Assembly: GCA_017744605.1 (NCBI GenBank)
Contig: JAGIAZ010000022.1
Location: 1-39,643, forward strand
Length of the DNA stretch: 39,643 nucleotides
DNA from: Sphingobium sp.
GTDB taxonomy: Bacteria; Pseudomonadota; Alphaproteobacteria; Sphingomonadales; Sphingomonadaceae
Direction of reading: 5' to 3'
Shown: piece after piece, positions 33,590-39,643 of the stretch
Layout of the letters: each line of letters starts with the position of its first letter
Numbering within the stretch: position 1 is the stretch's first letter
The notes under the pieces: generated by a model
Told to the model about the DNA's origin: nothing
Seen by the model: the letters and a program-made list of their open reading frames with translations, nothing else
Databases searched by the model: none
Program-made: the position numbers and the translations under genes

Positions 33590-34303
33590 GTGCGGACTGA
33601 GCGCATGTTGCTCAATCGTCGTGGCGTGGAGCTGACGGTTGAAGAGAGGGGTTTGTTAGAGGGGGCGATTACCGAAGTCAGGGAATTCGAGCCGCGCAAG
33701 ACGATCGTCGAGGCCGGCGAGCGCGTCAGCATCAGCACGATCCTCATCGATGGCATTCTCTGCCGCTATATCGACGACCGGAAGGGTCTGCGGCAGCTGG
33801 TTTCGGTCCATGTGCCGGGCGAGTTCGTGGATATCCATGCCTATCCGATGCGGCACCTCGATCACGGCGTTGGCACGTTGACGGCGGCCAGCGTCGCCAT
33901 CGTGCCCCATGAGGCGCTTAAGCAGATTCTCGATCCGCGCCCCGAACTGGCGCGCAAGCTCTGGTTTTCGACGCTGATCGGTGCCGCCATGCACCGTGCC
34001 TGGCTGTTCCGGGTCGGCCGGCTCGACGCAGTCGGGCGTGTCGCGCATTTCGTCTGCGAGATGGGCGTGCGCATGGCCGGGGCCGGTCTCTCGGACGGCA
34101 AGGCATTCCATCTTCCGCTCACCCAGTCCGATCTTGCGGAGATCTGCGGTCTCACCACGGTTCATGTGAACCGCGTGATCCGCCAGCTGCGCGAAGCGGG
34201 CCTGTGCATCTTCCGCCCGCCTTTCGTGGAGATACTCGATGCGGCCGCGCTGGCCAGGAGAGGCGATTTCGACCCGTCCTATCTCTATGTCGACGGGCCC
34301 TGA
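33590..34303 (+). CDS. Crp/Fnr-family transcription regulator (paralogue 2)
   Basis: A 237-residue paralogue of the minus-strand regulator: CRYIDDRKGLRQLVSVHVPGEFVDIHAYPMRHLDHG, RAWLFRVGRLDAVGRVAHFV and the helix-turn-helix LTQSDLAEICGLTTVHVNRVIRQLREAG are almost word for word the same. The two therefore probably share DNA-recognition properties or compete. It starts at GTG and lacks the 68-residue downstream partner. The C-terminus ends SYLYVDGP. The ligand is unknown, and it could be an activator of nearby catabolic genes, which I infer from position only. Confidence 0.88.
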   Translation: MRTERMLLNRRGVELTVEERGLLEGAITEVREFEPRKTIVEAGERVSISTILIDGILCRYIDDRKGLRQLVSVHVPGEFVDIHAYPMRHLDHGVGTLTAASVAIVPHEALKQILDPRPELARKLWFSTLIGAAMHRAWLFRVGRLDAVGRVAHFVCEMGVRMAGAGLSDGKAFHLPLTQSDLAEICGLTTVHVNRVIRQLREAGLCIFRPPFVEILDAAALARRGDFDPSYLYVDGP

Positions 34304-34339
34304 GGCCGGGCCGGCGAGCGATCAGCGCCGCCCGCCGCC

Positions 34340-35689
34340 TTATTGATGGACGTACACCGCGCGCTCATGGCTGAACGCCTTGAAGCCGAAATAGCCGTGA
34401 TAGCTGCCCTGGCCGCTCCCGTTGACGCCGCCGAAGGGCAGGCGGTTCTCGAGATAATGCGAGAACACACCGTTGACCGTCACGCCCCCCGATGACGTCC
34501 GGTCCAGCACCTTCTGCACATTGGCTTCGTCCGGGCTGAACACATAGAGCGCCAGCGGCTTGTCGCGCGCCTCGATATAGCCGATCGCCTGGTCGAGATT
34601 GTCATAGGTCATCACCGGCAGCAACGGCGCGAAAATCTCTTCCTGCAGGATTTTCATCTGCGGCGTCACGTTGGTCAGCATCGTCGGGTGCACAGTCAGG
34701 TCCGCCTCGTCGAAGGTGCCGCCCACCGCGACTGTCGCGCCCTGCGCCACTGCATCGTCAAACAGCCCCTTCACCCGGTCGAAATTCGCCTTGTTGACCA
34801 CCTGCGCGATGGCCGACTTGTCGATCGCGCCATCCTCGCCATAGAGGTTCCTGGCGACGTTGGCCTTGAAGCCTTCCACGAGCGCGTCCTGCTGATCCGG
34901 CTTCACGAACACATAGTCCGGGCAGATGCAGGCCTGGCCGCCGTTGAACTGCTTGGCCCCGGCGAGCGCGGCCGAGATCGCGGCGACATCGGCGCCCTCG
35001 TCGATGATCACCGGCGACTTGCCGCCCAGCTCCAGCGTCACCGTGGCGAGATGCTTCGCCGCCGCCGCCATCACGATCTTGCCGACGCGCGTCGAGCCGG
35101 TGAAGAAGATGTGGTTGAACGGCTGCTCGAGCAGCGCGCTCGCCACGCTCACATCGCCCTCGAACAAGGCGACTTCATTCTCGGGGAACACATCCTCGAT
35201 GATCTTCTTCGCCACGCGCGCCGTTGCCGGGCAGAGGTCGGTCAGCTTCACCATGCAGCAATTGCCTGCCGCCACCGCCGCCGCGACCGGACCCAGCGCC
35301 AGGCCCAACGGGAAGTTCCACGGCCCCAGGATCAGGCAGACGCCGCGCGCCTCATAGCCGATCATCGCGCGGTCCGCGGGGTTCTTGCTGGGCGTCACCT
35401 CGGTGGGCTTCATCCAGTCCTCCAGGCTGTCGATGTTCAGCTGGATATTGCCCAGGATGTTGAGCACTTCGGTGACACGGATCTCGCCCTCGGGCTTGCG
35501 CGTGTCGGTCTGCACCGCCGCCACGATCTCGTCCGCCCGCGCCTCGATCGCCGCCTTGAGCTTCGTCAGCTTGGCCTTGCGGGTCGCCGCATTCGTCGCC
35601 TTCACATCCCACTGATGCGCTTGCTGCAGGGCGAAGATGCGGGCGATGTCCTTGGCTTGGTCGGCTGCGGTGAGCGTGGCGCTGGTCAT
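34340..35689 (-). CDS. Coniferyl aldehyde dehydrogenase-type NAD(P) aldehyde dehydrogenase
   Basis: A 449-residue class 3-like aldehyde dehydrogenase. The catalytic Cys is C254 (QFNGGQACICPDYV) and the general base is E220 (TVTLELGGKSP). The coenzyme loop FTGSTRVGK is at about 196-204. The substrate/C-terminal segments SGGVTVNGVFSHYLENRLPFGG and FGFKAFSHERAVYVHQ fit the coniferyl aldehyde dehydrogenase subgroup, which oxidises lignin-derived phenylpropenals to acids. The subgroup name does not prove the substrate. The start at 35689 begins MTSATLTAADQAKDIA; the longer frame is not supported. Between its start and the next gene upstream (35690-35889) I see nothing. Confidence 0.87.
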   Translation of the reverse strand: MTSATLTAADQAKDIARIFALQQAHQWDVKATNAATRKAKLTKLKAAIEARADEIVAAVQTDTRKPEGEIRVTEVLNILGNIQLNIDSLEDWMKPTEVTPSKNPADRAMIGYEARGVCLILGPWNFPLGLALGPVAAAVAAGNCCMVKLTDLCPATARVAKKIIEDVFPENEVALFEGDVSVASALLEQPFNHIFFTGSTRVGKIVMAAAAKHLATVTLELGGKSPVIIDEGADVAAISAALAGAKQFNGGQACICPDYVFVKPDQQDALVEGFKANVARNLYGEDGAIDKSAIAQVVNKANFDRVKGLFDDAVAQGATVAVGGTFDEADLTVHPTMLTNVTPQMKILQEEIFAPLLPVMTYDNLDQAIGYIEARDKPLALYVFSPDEANVQKVLDRTSSGGVTVNGVFSHYLENRLPFGGVNGSGQGSYHGYFGFKAFSHERAVYVHQ

Positions 35690-35889
35690 GAGAATGCTTT
35701 CCGTTTGAGCGGGCTGAAGGAGTCGGGCGCTATGTAGGGCGAGGGGAGGGGGCGGGGCAAGGTGGGGGGTGTCGGTAGGCGGCGCGGCGGGCGTACATGT
35801 GTCATTATTATTGTTGGCGCGATCCGGAGACGGATTTGGAATTGCCGGCTGCGCGCTCGTTTGCCCGGGATATTCGGGCAGGCCTCCCC

Positions 35890-36276
35890 TCAAAACATCC
35901 CATTCCCATTCGCCGGCTTGGTATTCACCGGCATCGCCACGTCCCAATGTTCCGCGATCAGTCCGTTCTCGATGCGGAAGATGTCGACCACCGCCAGGCC
36001 CGGCGATCCCGGCTCGAAGATGACGTGGACATGCGCCATGACCAGATCGTCGTCGGCCATCATGCGCTTCACGATGTGGACGGCGTTGGGATATTTCGCC
36101 TTGGCGCGGTCCAGCATGTCCTTGAGCGCCATGGCGCCGCTCGGGATGCCGGGATTGTGCTGGATATAGCCGGGCGAGAACAGGCCATCGACCGCCTGTG
36201 AATCGATCGGCCCCAGCACCTCCTCATAGATGCGCTCGACGAGGCGGATATTCGCCTGTTCCTGTTTGGTCCGCAT
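35890..36276 (-). CDS. NTF2-like SnoaL-type small protein (128 residues)
   Basis: A SnoaL-like member of the NTF2 superfamily: MRTKQEQANIRLVERIYEEVLG, then SQAVDGLFSPGYIQHNPGIPSG, DMLDRAKAKYPNAVHIVKRMMADDDLVMAHVHVIFEP and VVDIFRIENGLIAEHWDV, which is the usual cone-shaped alpha+beta fold. These proteins are often enzymes or binding partners for small hydrophobic molecules, and only the fold can be asserted. It is upstream of the aldehyde dehydrogenase on the same strand, 200 bases away, and separated from the 230-residue NTF2-like gene by the hairpin at 36301-36326. Confidence 0.8.
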   Translation of the reverse strand: MRTKQEQANIRLVERIYEEVLGPIDSQAVDGLFSPGYIQHNPGIPSGAMALKDMLDRAKAKYPNAVHIVKRMMADDDLVMAHVHVIFEPGSPGLAVVDIFRIENGLIAEHWDVAMPVNTKPANGNGMF

Positions 36277-36300
36277 TCCGCTCCCTGCCTAAACCTGTGC

Positions 36301-36326
36301 CGTGCTCCTGCTTTCGCAGGAGCACG
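36301..36326. repeat. Perfect hairpin between two NTF2-like genes
   Basis: CGTGCTCCTGC-TTTC-GCAGGAGCACG, an 11-bp perfect stem with a four-base loop. No T-tract follows on either strand, so it looks like another small REP-type hairpin rather than a standard terminator. Confidence 0.7.
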
Positions 36327-36348
36327 AGCTGGCTTCAAGCGTTGTGCC

Positions 36349-37041
36349 TCACTGCCCTTCCGGCACAATCTCTTCCCCCGTCACCGGGTGGGGATAGTGG
36401 AAGGGCAGCAGCCAGGTCTCCGGCCAGGGCGGATAGCGCGTCTCGGCGATCGCGTCCGGGCCGTTGGGGTTCTCGGGGTAGAGCACGCCCGGCCCATAGA
36501 CCGACATGTCCGGCGCATGGGCCCAGCCCTTGTCGAACTCCGCCATCCAGGTGAGCTGGTAGCCCAGCTGCTTGAACTTCCAGACGCCGTCCTCGCGCAC
36601 ATATTCATTCTCGTAGACGCCGGCCTCCCACCATTGCTGATAGGGCAGCTTGGGCGCGTCGGAGACCTGCGCGTGCGTGCCGCCCATCAGCAGCGCGCGG
36701 AAGCGGCCCCGCGCGGTCCTGCGGTCGTCCGCGATGGTGATCACGTCCTGCATCTGCAGCACGTCGCAGAGCAGCCCGCGCACGGGGCCGTTCCTGCCGC
36801 CGGTGAAGTTGGTGCGGATGCGGTTGAGATACACGCGCTTGATGCTCTCCTTGCCGCGGAACACGCCGCCGAAGAAGGTCATCTCCGCATCGTCCGCGAA
36901 CAGGTCCACCACCTCCTGGTAGAGGCCCTTCTCCATGAGATAGCCATAAGTGTGTTGCAGCGCGCGGATCGCCTGCTGGTCTTTCAGCATGTCGAGTTCG
37001 TGGCGGATCGCGGCGACTTCCTTTGCGAGGTTCTCGCTCAT
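36349..37041 (-). CDS. NTF2-like SnoaL-type protein (230 residues), coupled to SDR
   Basis: A SnoaL_4-like NTF2-fold protein of 230 residues. It contains QQAIRALQHTYGYLMEKGLYQEVVDLFADDAEMTFFGGVFRG, LLCDVLQMQDVITIADDRRTARGRFRALLMGG and YENEYVREDGVWKFKQLGYQLTWMAEFD, followed by a proline-rich end that is longer than in typical members. The start ATG overlaps the SDR stop by four bases, so the two are translated together. Such pairs are common in steroid, terpenoid and aromatic catabolic clusters; its catalytic role is not known. Confidence 0.82.
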   Translation of the reverse strand: MSENLAKEVAAIRHELDMLKDQQAIRALQHTYGYLMEKGLYQEVVDLFADDAEMTFFGGVFRGKESIKRVYLNRIRTNFTGGRNGPVRGLLCDVLQMQDVITIADDRRTARGRFRALLMGGTHAQVSDAPKLPYQQWWEAGVYENEYVREDGVWKFKQLGYQLTWMAEFDKGWAHAPDMSVYGPGVLYPENPNGPDAIAETRYPPWPETWLLPFHYPHPVTGEEIVPEGQ

Positions 37042-37841
37042 GCTTGTGCCTCCGCTCGTCTTTCGGCCAGTGCCGCGTCGATATCGTCCGGTATCTCGAA
37101 ATAGCCGCCGGTCAGCGCGTCATATTTGCCCGAGAGCAGGTTCGCGACCCGCGTGGCGCAAGCGTCGAGCTCGGCGGAGAAGTCCTTGTCCTGGACTTGG
37201 GCGAGCCGCTCGACCATGCCCGCGAGATGCTGCTTGGCCCCCGGGTTGGTCATCGTCTCGCGCGCCAGGCTGGTGACGACGAAGCCGGGGTCGATGGCGA
37301 ACAGGCTCACGCCCGCGTCCTTCACCTCCAGCGCCGCGACATTGACGATGCGGACTTGCGCGGTCTTGCCGGTGATGTAGGCGCTCATGCCGCCGACGCT
37401 GAGATGGCTCGCCTTGGCCGAGACCACCACCACGCGGCCGCGTTTCGCCGCGCTCATTTTGGGAAGCAGCCGAGAGAGGTAGAGCATCGGCGCGAGCTGA
37501 TGGAGATGCTGCGCCTCCCACCATTTGGCGACGTCCATGCCGCCGACCGGGCCGTAGGGCCAGCCGACACCGGCATTGTTCACGAACTGGGTGATCGGGC
37601 CGAACGCTGCTTCGGTCTCCAGGATGGACCTTTCGACGTCCGCCGCGTTGGTCACGTCCGCGGCGATGGGGAGGGCGGTCCCGCCCGCTGCGCGAATCTC
37701 TTCGGCGACGGCGTCCACGTCGGACCTCGTCCGCGCGACCAGCGCGACTTTCGCGCCCTCCGCGGCGAGCTTGAGCGCAATGGCACGCCCAAAGCCTTTT
37801 CCTGCGCCCGTCACGAGCGCAACTTCTCCCGAAAAGCGCAT
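37038..37841 (-). CDS. Short-chain dehydrogenase/reductase
   Basis: A 267-residue classical SDR. The cofactor motif TGAGKGFG is at 11-18. NNAG begins at about 88. The catalytic Ser is probably S141 (VVVVSAKASH), and Y155-K159 is the catalytic pair (SAYITGK). An Arg in RTRS after the second beta strand favours NADP(H). The substrate is not deducible. The start is the ATG at 37841; upstream frame comes from the repeat-rich gap. It is the first gene of a probable operon with the 230-residue NTF2-like gene, which it overlaps. Confidence 0.9.
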   Translation of the reverse strand: MRFSGEVALVTGAGKGFGRAIALKLAAEGAKVALVARTRSDVDAVAEEIRAAGGTALPIAADVTNAADVERSILETEAAFGPITQFVNNAGVGWPYGPVGGMDVAKWWEAQHLHQLAPMLYLSRLLPKMSAAKRGRVVVVSAKASHLSVGGMSAYITGKTAQVRIVNVAALEVKDAGVSLFAIDPGFVVTSLARETMTNPGAKQHLAGMVERLAQVQDKDFSAELDACATRVANLLSGKYDALTGGYFEIPDDIDAALAERRAEAQA

Positions 37842-37857
37842 TCTCTCTCTCCTCTCA

Positions 37858-37985
37858 TTCCCCGACGAAGGCCGGGATTCTGTCTCTGCCTTGCCATCTG
37901 GACCGGTCTTCGCCGGGGAACGGGCTCGGCCACAATTCGACACTCTGAAGCGCCGGGTTTGATGGAAACAAACCCGAACGCGCTC
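37858..37985. repeat. Degenerate composite core and AGAGC-type element fragment
   Basis: ATTCCCCGACGAAGGCCGGG (from 37859) and TCTTCGCCGGGGAAC (ending at 37921) are the inverted ends of a decayed core with a shortened interior. Next to it, 37943-37985 carries CGCCGGGTTTGATGGAAACA and AACCCGAACGCGCTCAGC, the hairpin of the 110-bp element at 10.6 kb. Its end contributes the stop codon of the HAD gene. Confidence 0.5.
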
Positions 37986-38637
37986 AGCAGTCCGGACTTG
38001 CGCGCGCCATCAGCGCCTCGACCTCAGCCAGCTCGTCCAGCTTCGCGGCTATCCACCGTTCTGCGCTCGCCCAATCGTCGATCCGCGCATGCGCATCCGG
38101 CGAGGTCGGCGCGTACGGCGCGATCTCCGGCTCCCCCACGAACTGCAGCCGCCAGACCTGCGCGCCATGCTGCGCCACGGAGGCATGATTGCTCTCGAGG
38201 TCGTCGATGAAGATCGTAAGACCGGGCCGATACTCTTCGATCAGTCGCGCGACCACCGGGCCCTTGCCGCCGCGATTGCCGATCACGCGGAAGGGCAGGC
38301 CCACGCCATGCAACTGATCCGCTCGCGCCTGCGCATTCTCCTCGCCGATATTGGTCACGATCGCGACATCTGCCCGCTCCGCCAGCTGTGTCATCGCCTC
38401 GACCGCGCCGGAAATGGCGGTTTGCCGGTGCATCTCCGTCTCGAAGAAGCCGCCGAGCAAGCGCCAGACATGCATGCGCTCGACGACATCGCCGCTGTCC
38501 TTGTGCCGCAGCGCCTCCTCGAAGGACGAGGAAAAATCGAAGTGAATGCCATGATGTTCGTCCAGCCATTCCCGAAACGGCACGACCATGTGCAGCAAGA
38601 CTTCGTCGCAGTCCGAGACGATCAGCGGCCGGTTCAT
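37984..38637 (-). CDS. HAD-like phosphatase
   Basis: A 217-residue HAD-superfamily hydrolase. Motif I is SDCDEVLL (nucleophile D9, D11), motif II IVTNIGEEN, the Lys loop NRGGKGPVV, and motif III FIDDLESNHASV. The cap is a helical insert between motif I and II. Substrate is not identifiable. The stop codon is in the repeat edge at 37984. The start overlaps the stop of the upstream DUF3572 gene by four bases, so the two are cotranslated. Confidence 0.85.
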   Translation of the reverse strand: MNRPLIVSDCDEVLLHMVVPFREWLDEHHGIHFDFSSSFEEALRHKDSGDVVERMHVWRLLGGFFETEMHRQTAISGAVEAMTQLAERADVAIVTNIGEENAQARADQLHGVGLPFRVIGNRGGKGPVVARLIEEYRPGLTIFIDDLESNHASVAQHGAQVWRLQFVGEPEIAPYAPTSPDAHARIDDWASAERWIAAKLDELAEVEALMARASPDC

Positions 38638-38909
38638 GCGATGCCCCGCCGTGCTGCCGCGATTTTTTCCGGCGCCACCCCAATGTCTTTCGCGCAGGCC
38701 ATGAGATCCGGTTCATGATCGAGAACGAAATCCAGCATCGCCCTCAATGTCGCTGGTTTTGTGAGATTTTCGCGCAATGTTTGCGGGTCGAGGCCGGTGA
38801 TATCCAGCATGCGCTGCGCCCGGTCCGCGTCGGATACGGTCCATGCGACGACAGTCAGCGCGAGCGCGGAACTTTCCTCTTGTGAGACAATGCGATATGT
38901 CGCGCTCAC
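38634..38909 (-). CDS. DUF3572 family protein
   Basis: A 91-residue protein of DUF3572: SSALALTVVAWTVSDADRAQRMLDITGLDPQTLRENL, then LRAMLDFVLDHEPDLMACAKDIGVAPEKIAAARRGIA, the family's three-helix pattern. The GTG at 38909 starts a short, poorly conserved N-terminal tail. Function unknown. It faces divK head to head, with 67 bases between the two starts, and is coupled to the HAD gene by a four-base ATGA overlap. Confidence 0.85.
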   Translation of the reverse strand: MSATYRIVSQEESSALALTVVAWTVSDADRAQRMLDITGLDPQTLRENLTKPATLRAMLDFVLDHEPDLMACAKDIGVAPEKIAAARRGIA

Positions 38910-38976
38910 AACTTGCGGTCCAGGGGCAGGCAGAGGCCAGATCTATGGTCGTTATACATGGTCGCAGGGGGCGCTC

Positions 38977-39348
38977 GTGACAAAACGTGTCCTGGTTGTC
39001 GAGGATAATGAGCTCAACCTCAAGCTCTTCTGCGACCTCTTGAAAGTGCATGGCTATGAGACCGATGCCGTTCGCGACGGGCGCGACGCTTATGGCCGCG
39101 CGCGCGCCTTCGGGCCCGATCTTATCATCACCGATATCCAGCTGCCCCATGTCAACGGCATGGAGCTGATCGCGGAACTGCGCGCGGACGAGCAACTTGC
39201 GCCGGTGCCGATCATGGCGGTCACGGCCTATGCCGGCATGGGCGACGAGGCGCGTATCCGTGCCGCCGGCGCCAATGCCTATGTCTCCAAGCCGATCAGC
39301 GTCATGCGCTTCATGGATGTGGTGACGGGCCTGCTCACGGCCGCATAG
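38977..39348 (+). CDS. divK: Single-domain response regulator DivK
   Basis: A 123-residue receiver domain with no output domain. Phospho-acceptor Asp is D53 (IITDIQLP), the acidic pair E9-D10 binds magnesium, the Thr switch is T83 and the conserved Lys is K105 (YVSKPIS). The numbering and the sequence VLVVEDNELNLKLFCDLLKVHGY are those of DivK, which in Caulobacter signals through DivJ/PleC and DivL to control CtrA and the cell cycle. Translation starts at GTG with AGGGGGC upstream. The start at 38977 excludes an unsupported 72-codon extension over the divergent DUF3572 gene. Confidence 0.9.
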   Translation: MTKRVLVVEDNELNLKLFCDLLKVHGYETDAVRDGRDAYGRARAFGPDLIITDIQLPHVNGMELIAELRADEQLAPVPIMAVTAYAGMGDEARIRAAGANAYVSKPISVMRFMDVVTGLLTAA

Positions 39349-39364
39349 GCCGCCGGCGCAAGAA

Positions 39365-39417
39365 AGGCCCGCGAGCCGATCGGCTCCGGGCCTCTGAATC
39401 CCGACCTGTGCCGGGAT
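39365..39417. terminator. Hairpins between divK and rpmG
   Basis: AGGCCCG (39365-39371) pairs with CGGGCCT (39387-39393) around the inner palindrome GAGCCGATCGGCTC, and a second small dyad ATCCCG/CGGGAT follows (39398-39417). Neither has a U-tract, so termination may depend on other factors. The gap separates two convergent genes. Confidence 0.5.
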
Positions 39418-39461
39418 GATGCATGTCCATGCCGTGCGCCCTTAGCACACGGGGAAATGCG

Positions 39462-39629
39462 TCACTTGATCTTGGCTTCCTTGAACTCGACATGCTTGCG
39501 CACGACGGGATCATACTTCCGGAAGGTCATCTTCTCGGTCGTGTTGCGCGGATTCTTCTTGGTCACATAGAAGAAGCCGGTGTCAGCCGTGCTGACCAGT
39601 CGAATCTTCACGGTGGCTGGCTTCGCCAT
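39462..39629 (-). CDS. rpmG: 50S ribosomal protein L33
   Basis: A 55-residue protein starting [18 protein letters not shown], then [37 protein letters not shown], the bacterial L33 of the zinc-free (C-minus) type, since it has no CxxC pairs. It is a structural component of the large ribosomal subunit near the E site. A GAGGATC ribosome-binding site precedes the ATG by five bases. The gene is convergent with divK, and its promoter is beyond the right window edge. Confidence 0.96.
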   Translation of the reverse strand: MAKPATVKIRLVSTADTGFFYVTKKNPRNTTEKMTFRKYDPVVRKHVEFKEAKIK

Positions 39630-39643
39630 GGCCGATCCTCAAA

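Overview
The window is a high-GC alphaproteobacterial chromosome segment, most likely from the Sphingomonadaceae. The evidence is MipZ and DivK (cell-cycle proteins of alphaproteobacteria), the DUF4167 protein after prfA-prmC, the DUF3572/divK/rpmG neighbourhood, a long TonB-dependent receptor of sphingomonad type, and many REP palindromes of the form ATGCTGAA-CTTGT-TTCAGCAT. I see no tRNA or rRNA gene, no CRISPR array, no prophage and no complete insertion sequence.

Layout. 1-3.1 kb (minus strand): start of ppa, an M61 metallopeptidase and a bestrophin-like channel. 3.4-10 kb (mainly plus): a luciferase-like monooxygenase, an AT-rich orphan gene, hisS, a small GIY-YIG nuclease gene framed by perfect REP direct repeats, prfA-prmC and a DUF4167 protein. 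10.0-10.7 kb: 750 bases of stacked and nested repeats. 10.7-16.3 kb: a DUF4337 membrane protein, a secreted glycosidase-like protein and a convergent TonB-dependent receptor. 16.5-22.1 kb: pdeM and the large Lhr-like helicase of the ligase-associated DNA damage system, separated by trhO and a tandem retropepsin-like protein. 22.5-26.6 kb: phosphomannomutase, a membrane J-domain protein, mipZ, panC and a Sel1 protein. 26.7-28.5 kb: a tightly coupled three-gene operon (haem-binding lipoprotein, HupE/UreJ-like membrane protein, membrane-anchored His-containing protein) behind a cluster of repeated operator-like motifs. 28.8-31 kb: a COG3146 acyltransferase, a GFA-fold protein and a RidA-family protein. 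31.2-37.8 kb: an accessory catabolic region with a Rieske oxygenase, a divergent pair of Crp/Fnr paralogues, a coniferyl-aldehyde-type dehydrogenase, two NTF2-like proteins and an SDR. 38-39.6 kb: a HAD protein, DUF3572, divK and rpmG.

The most interesting content is in the repeats. Two 104-bp structured cores (10374-10477 and, inverted, 19513-19616) share about 87% identity and sit between matching arms with GGYGATTAT inverted termini. Decayed copies lie at 17.3, 28.55, 31.05 and 37.9 kb. In the 10 kb copy a 148-bp element has inserted into the left arm, and the 19 kb and 28.5 kb copies show the empty site. The same 148-bp element recurs at 28643-28790 with three differences, where its edge supplies the stop codon of a gene. 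Separately, a GIY-YIG nuclease gene is bracketed by 35-bp perfect REP direct repeats. The second candidate for an undescribed system is the haem lipoprotein/HupE/anchor operon. Coordinates, motifs and repeat alignments were read by eye. Family assignments rest on motif recognition, with no database search.
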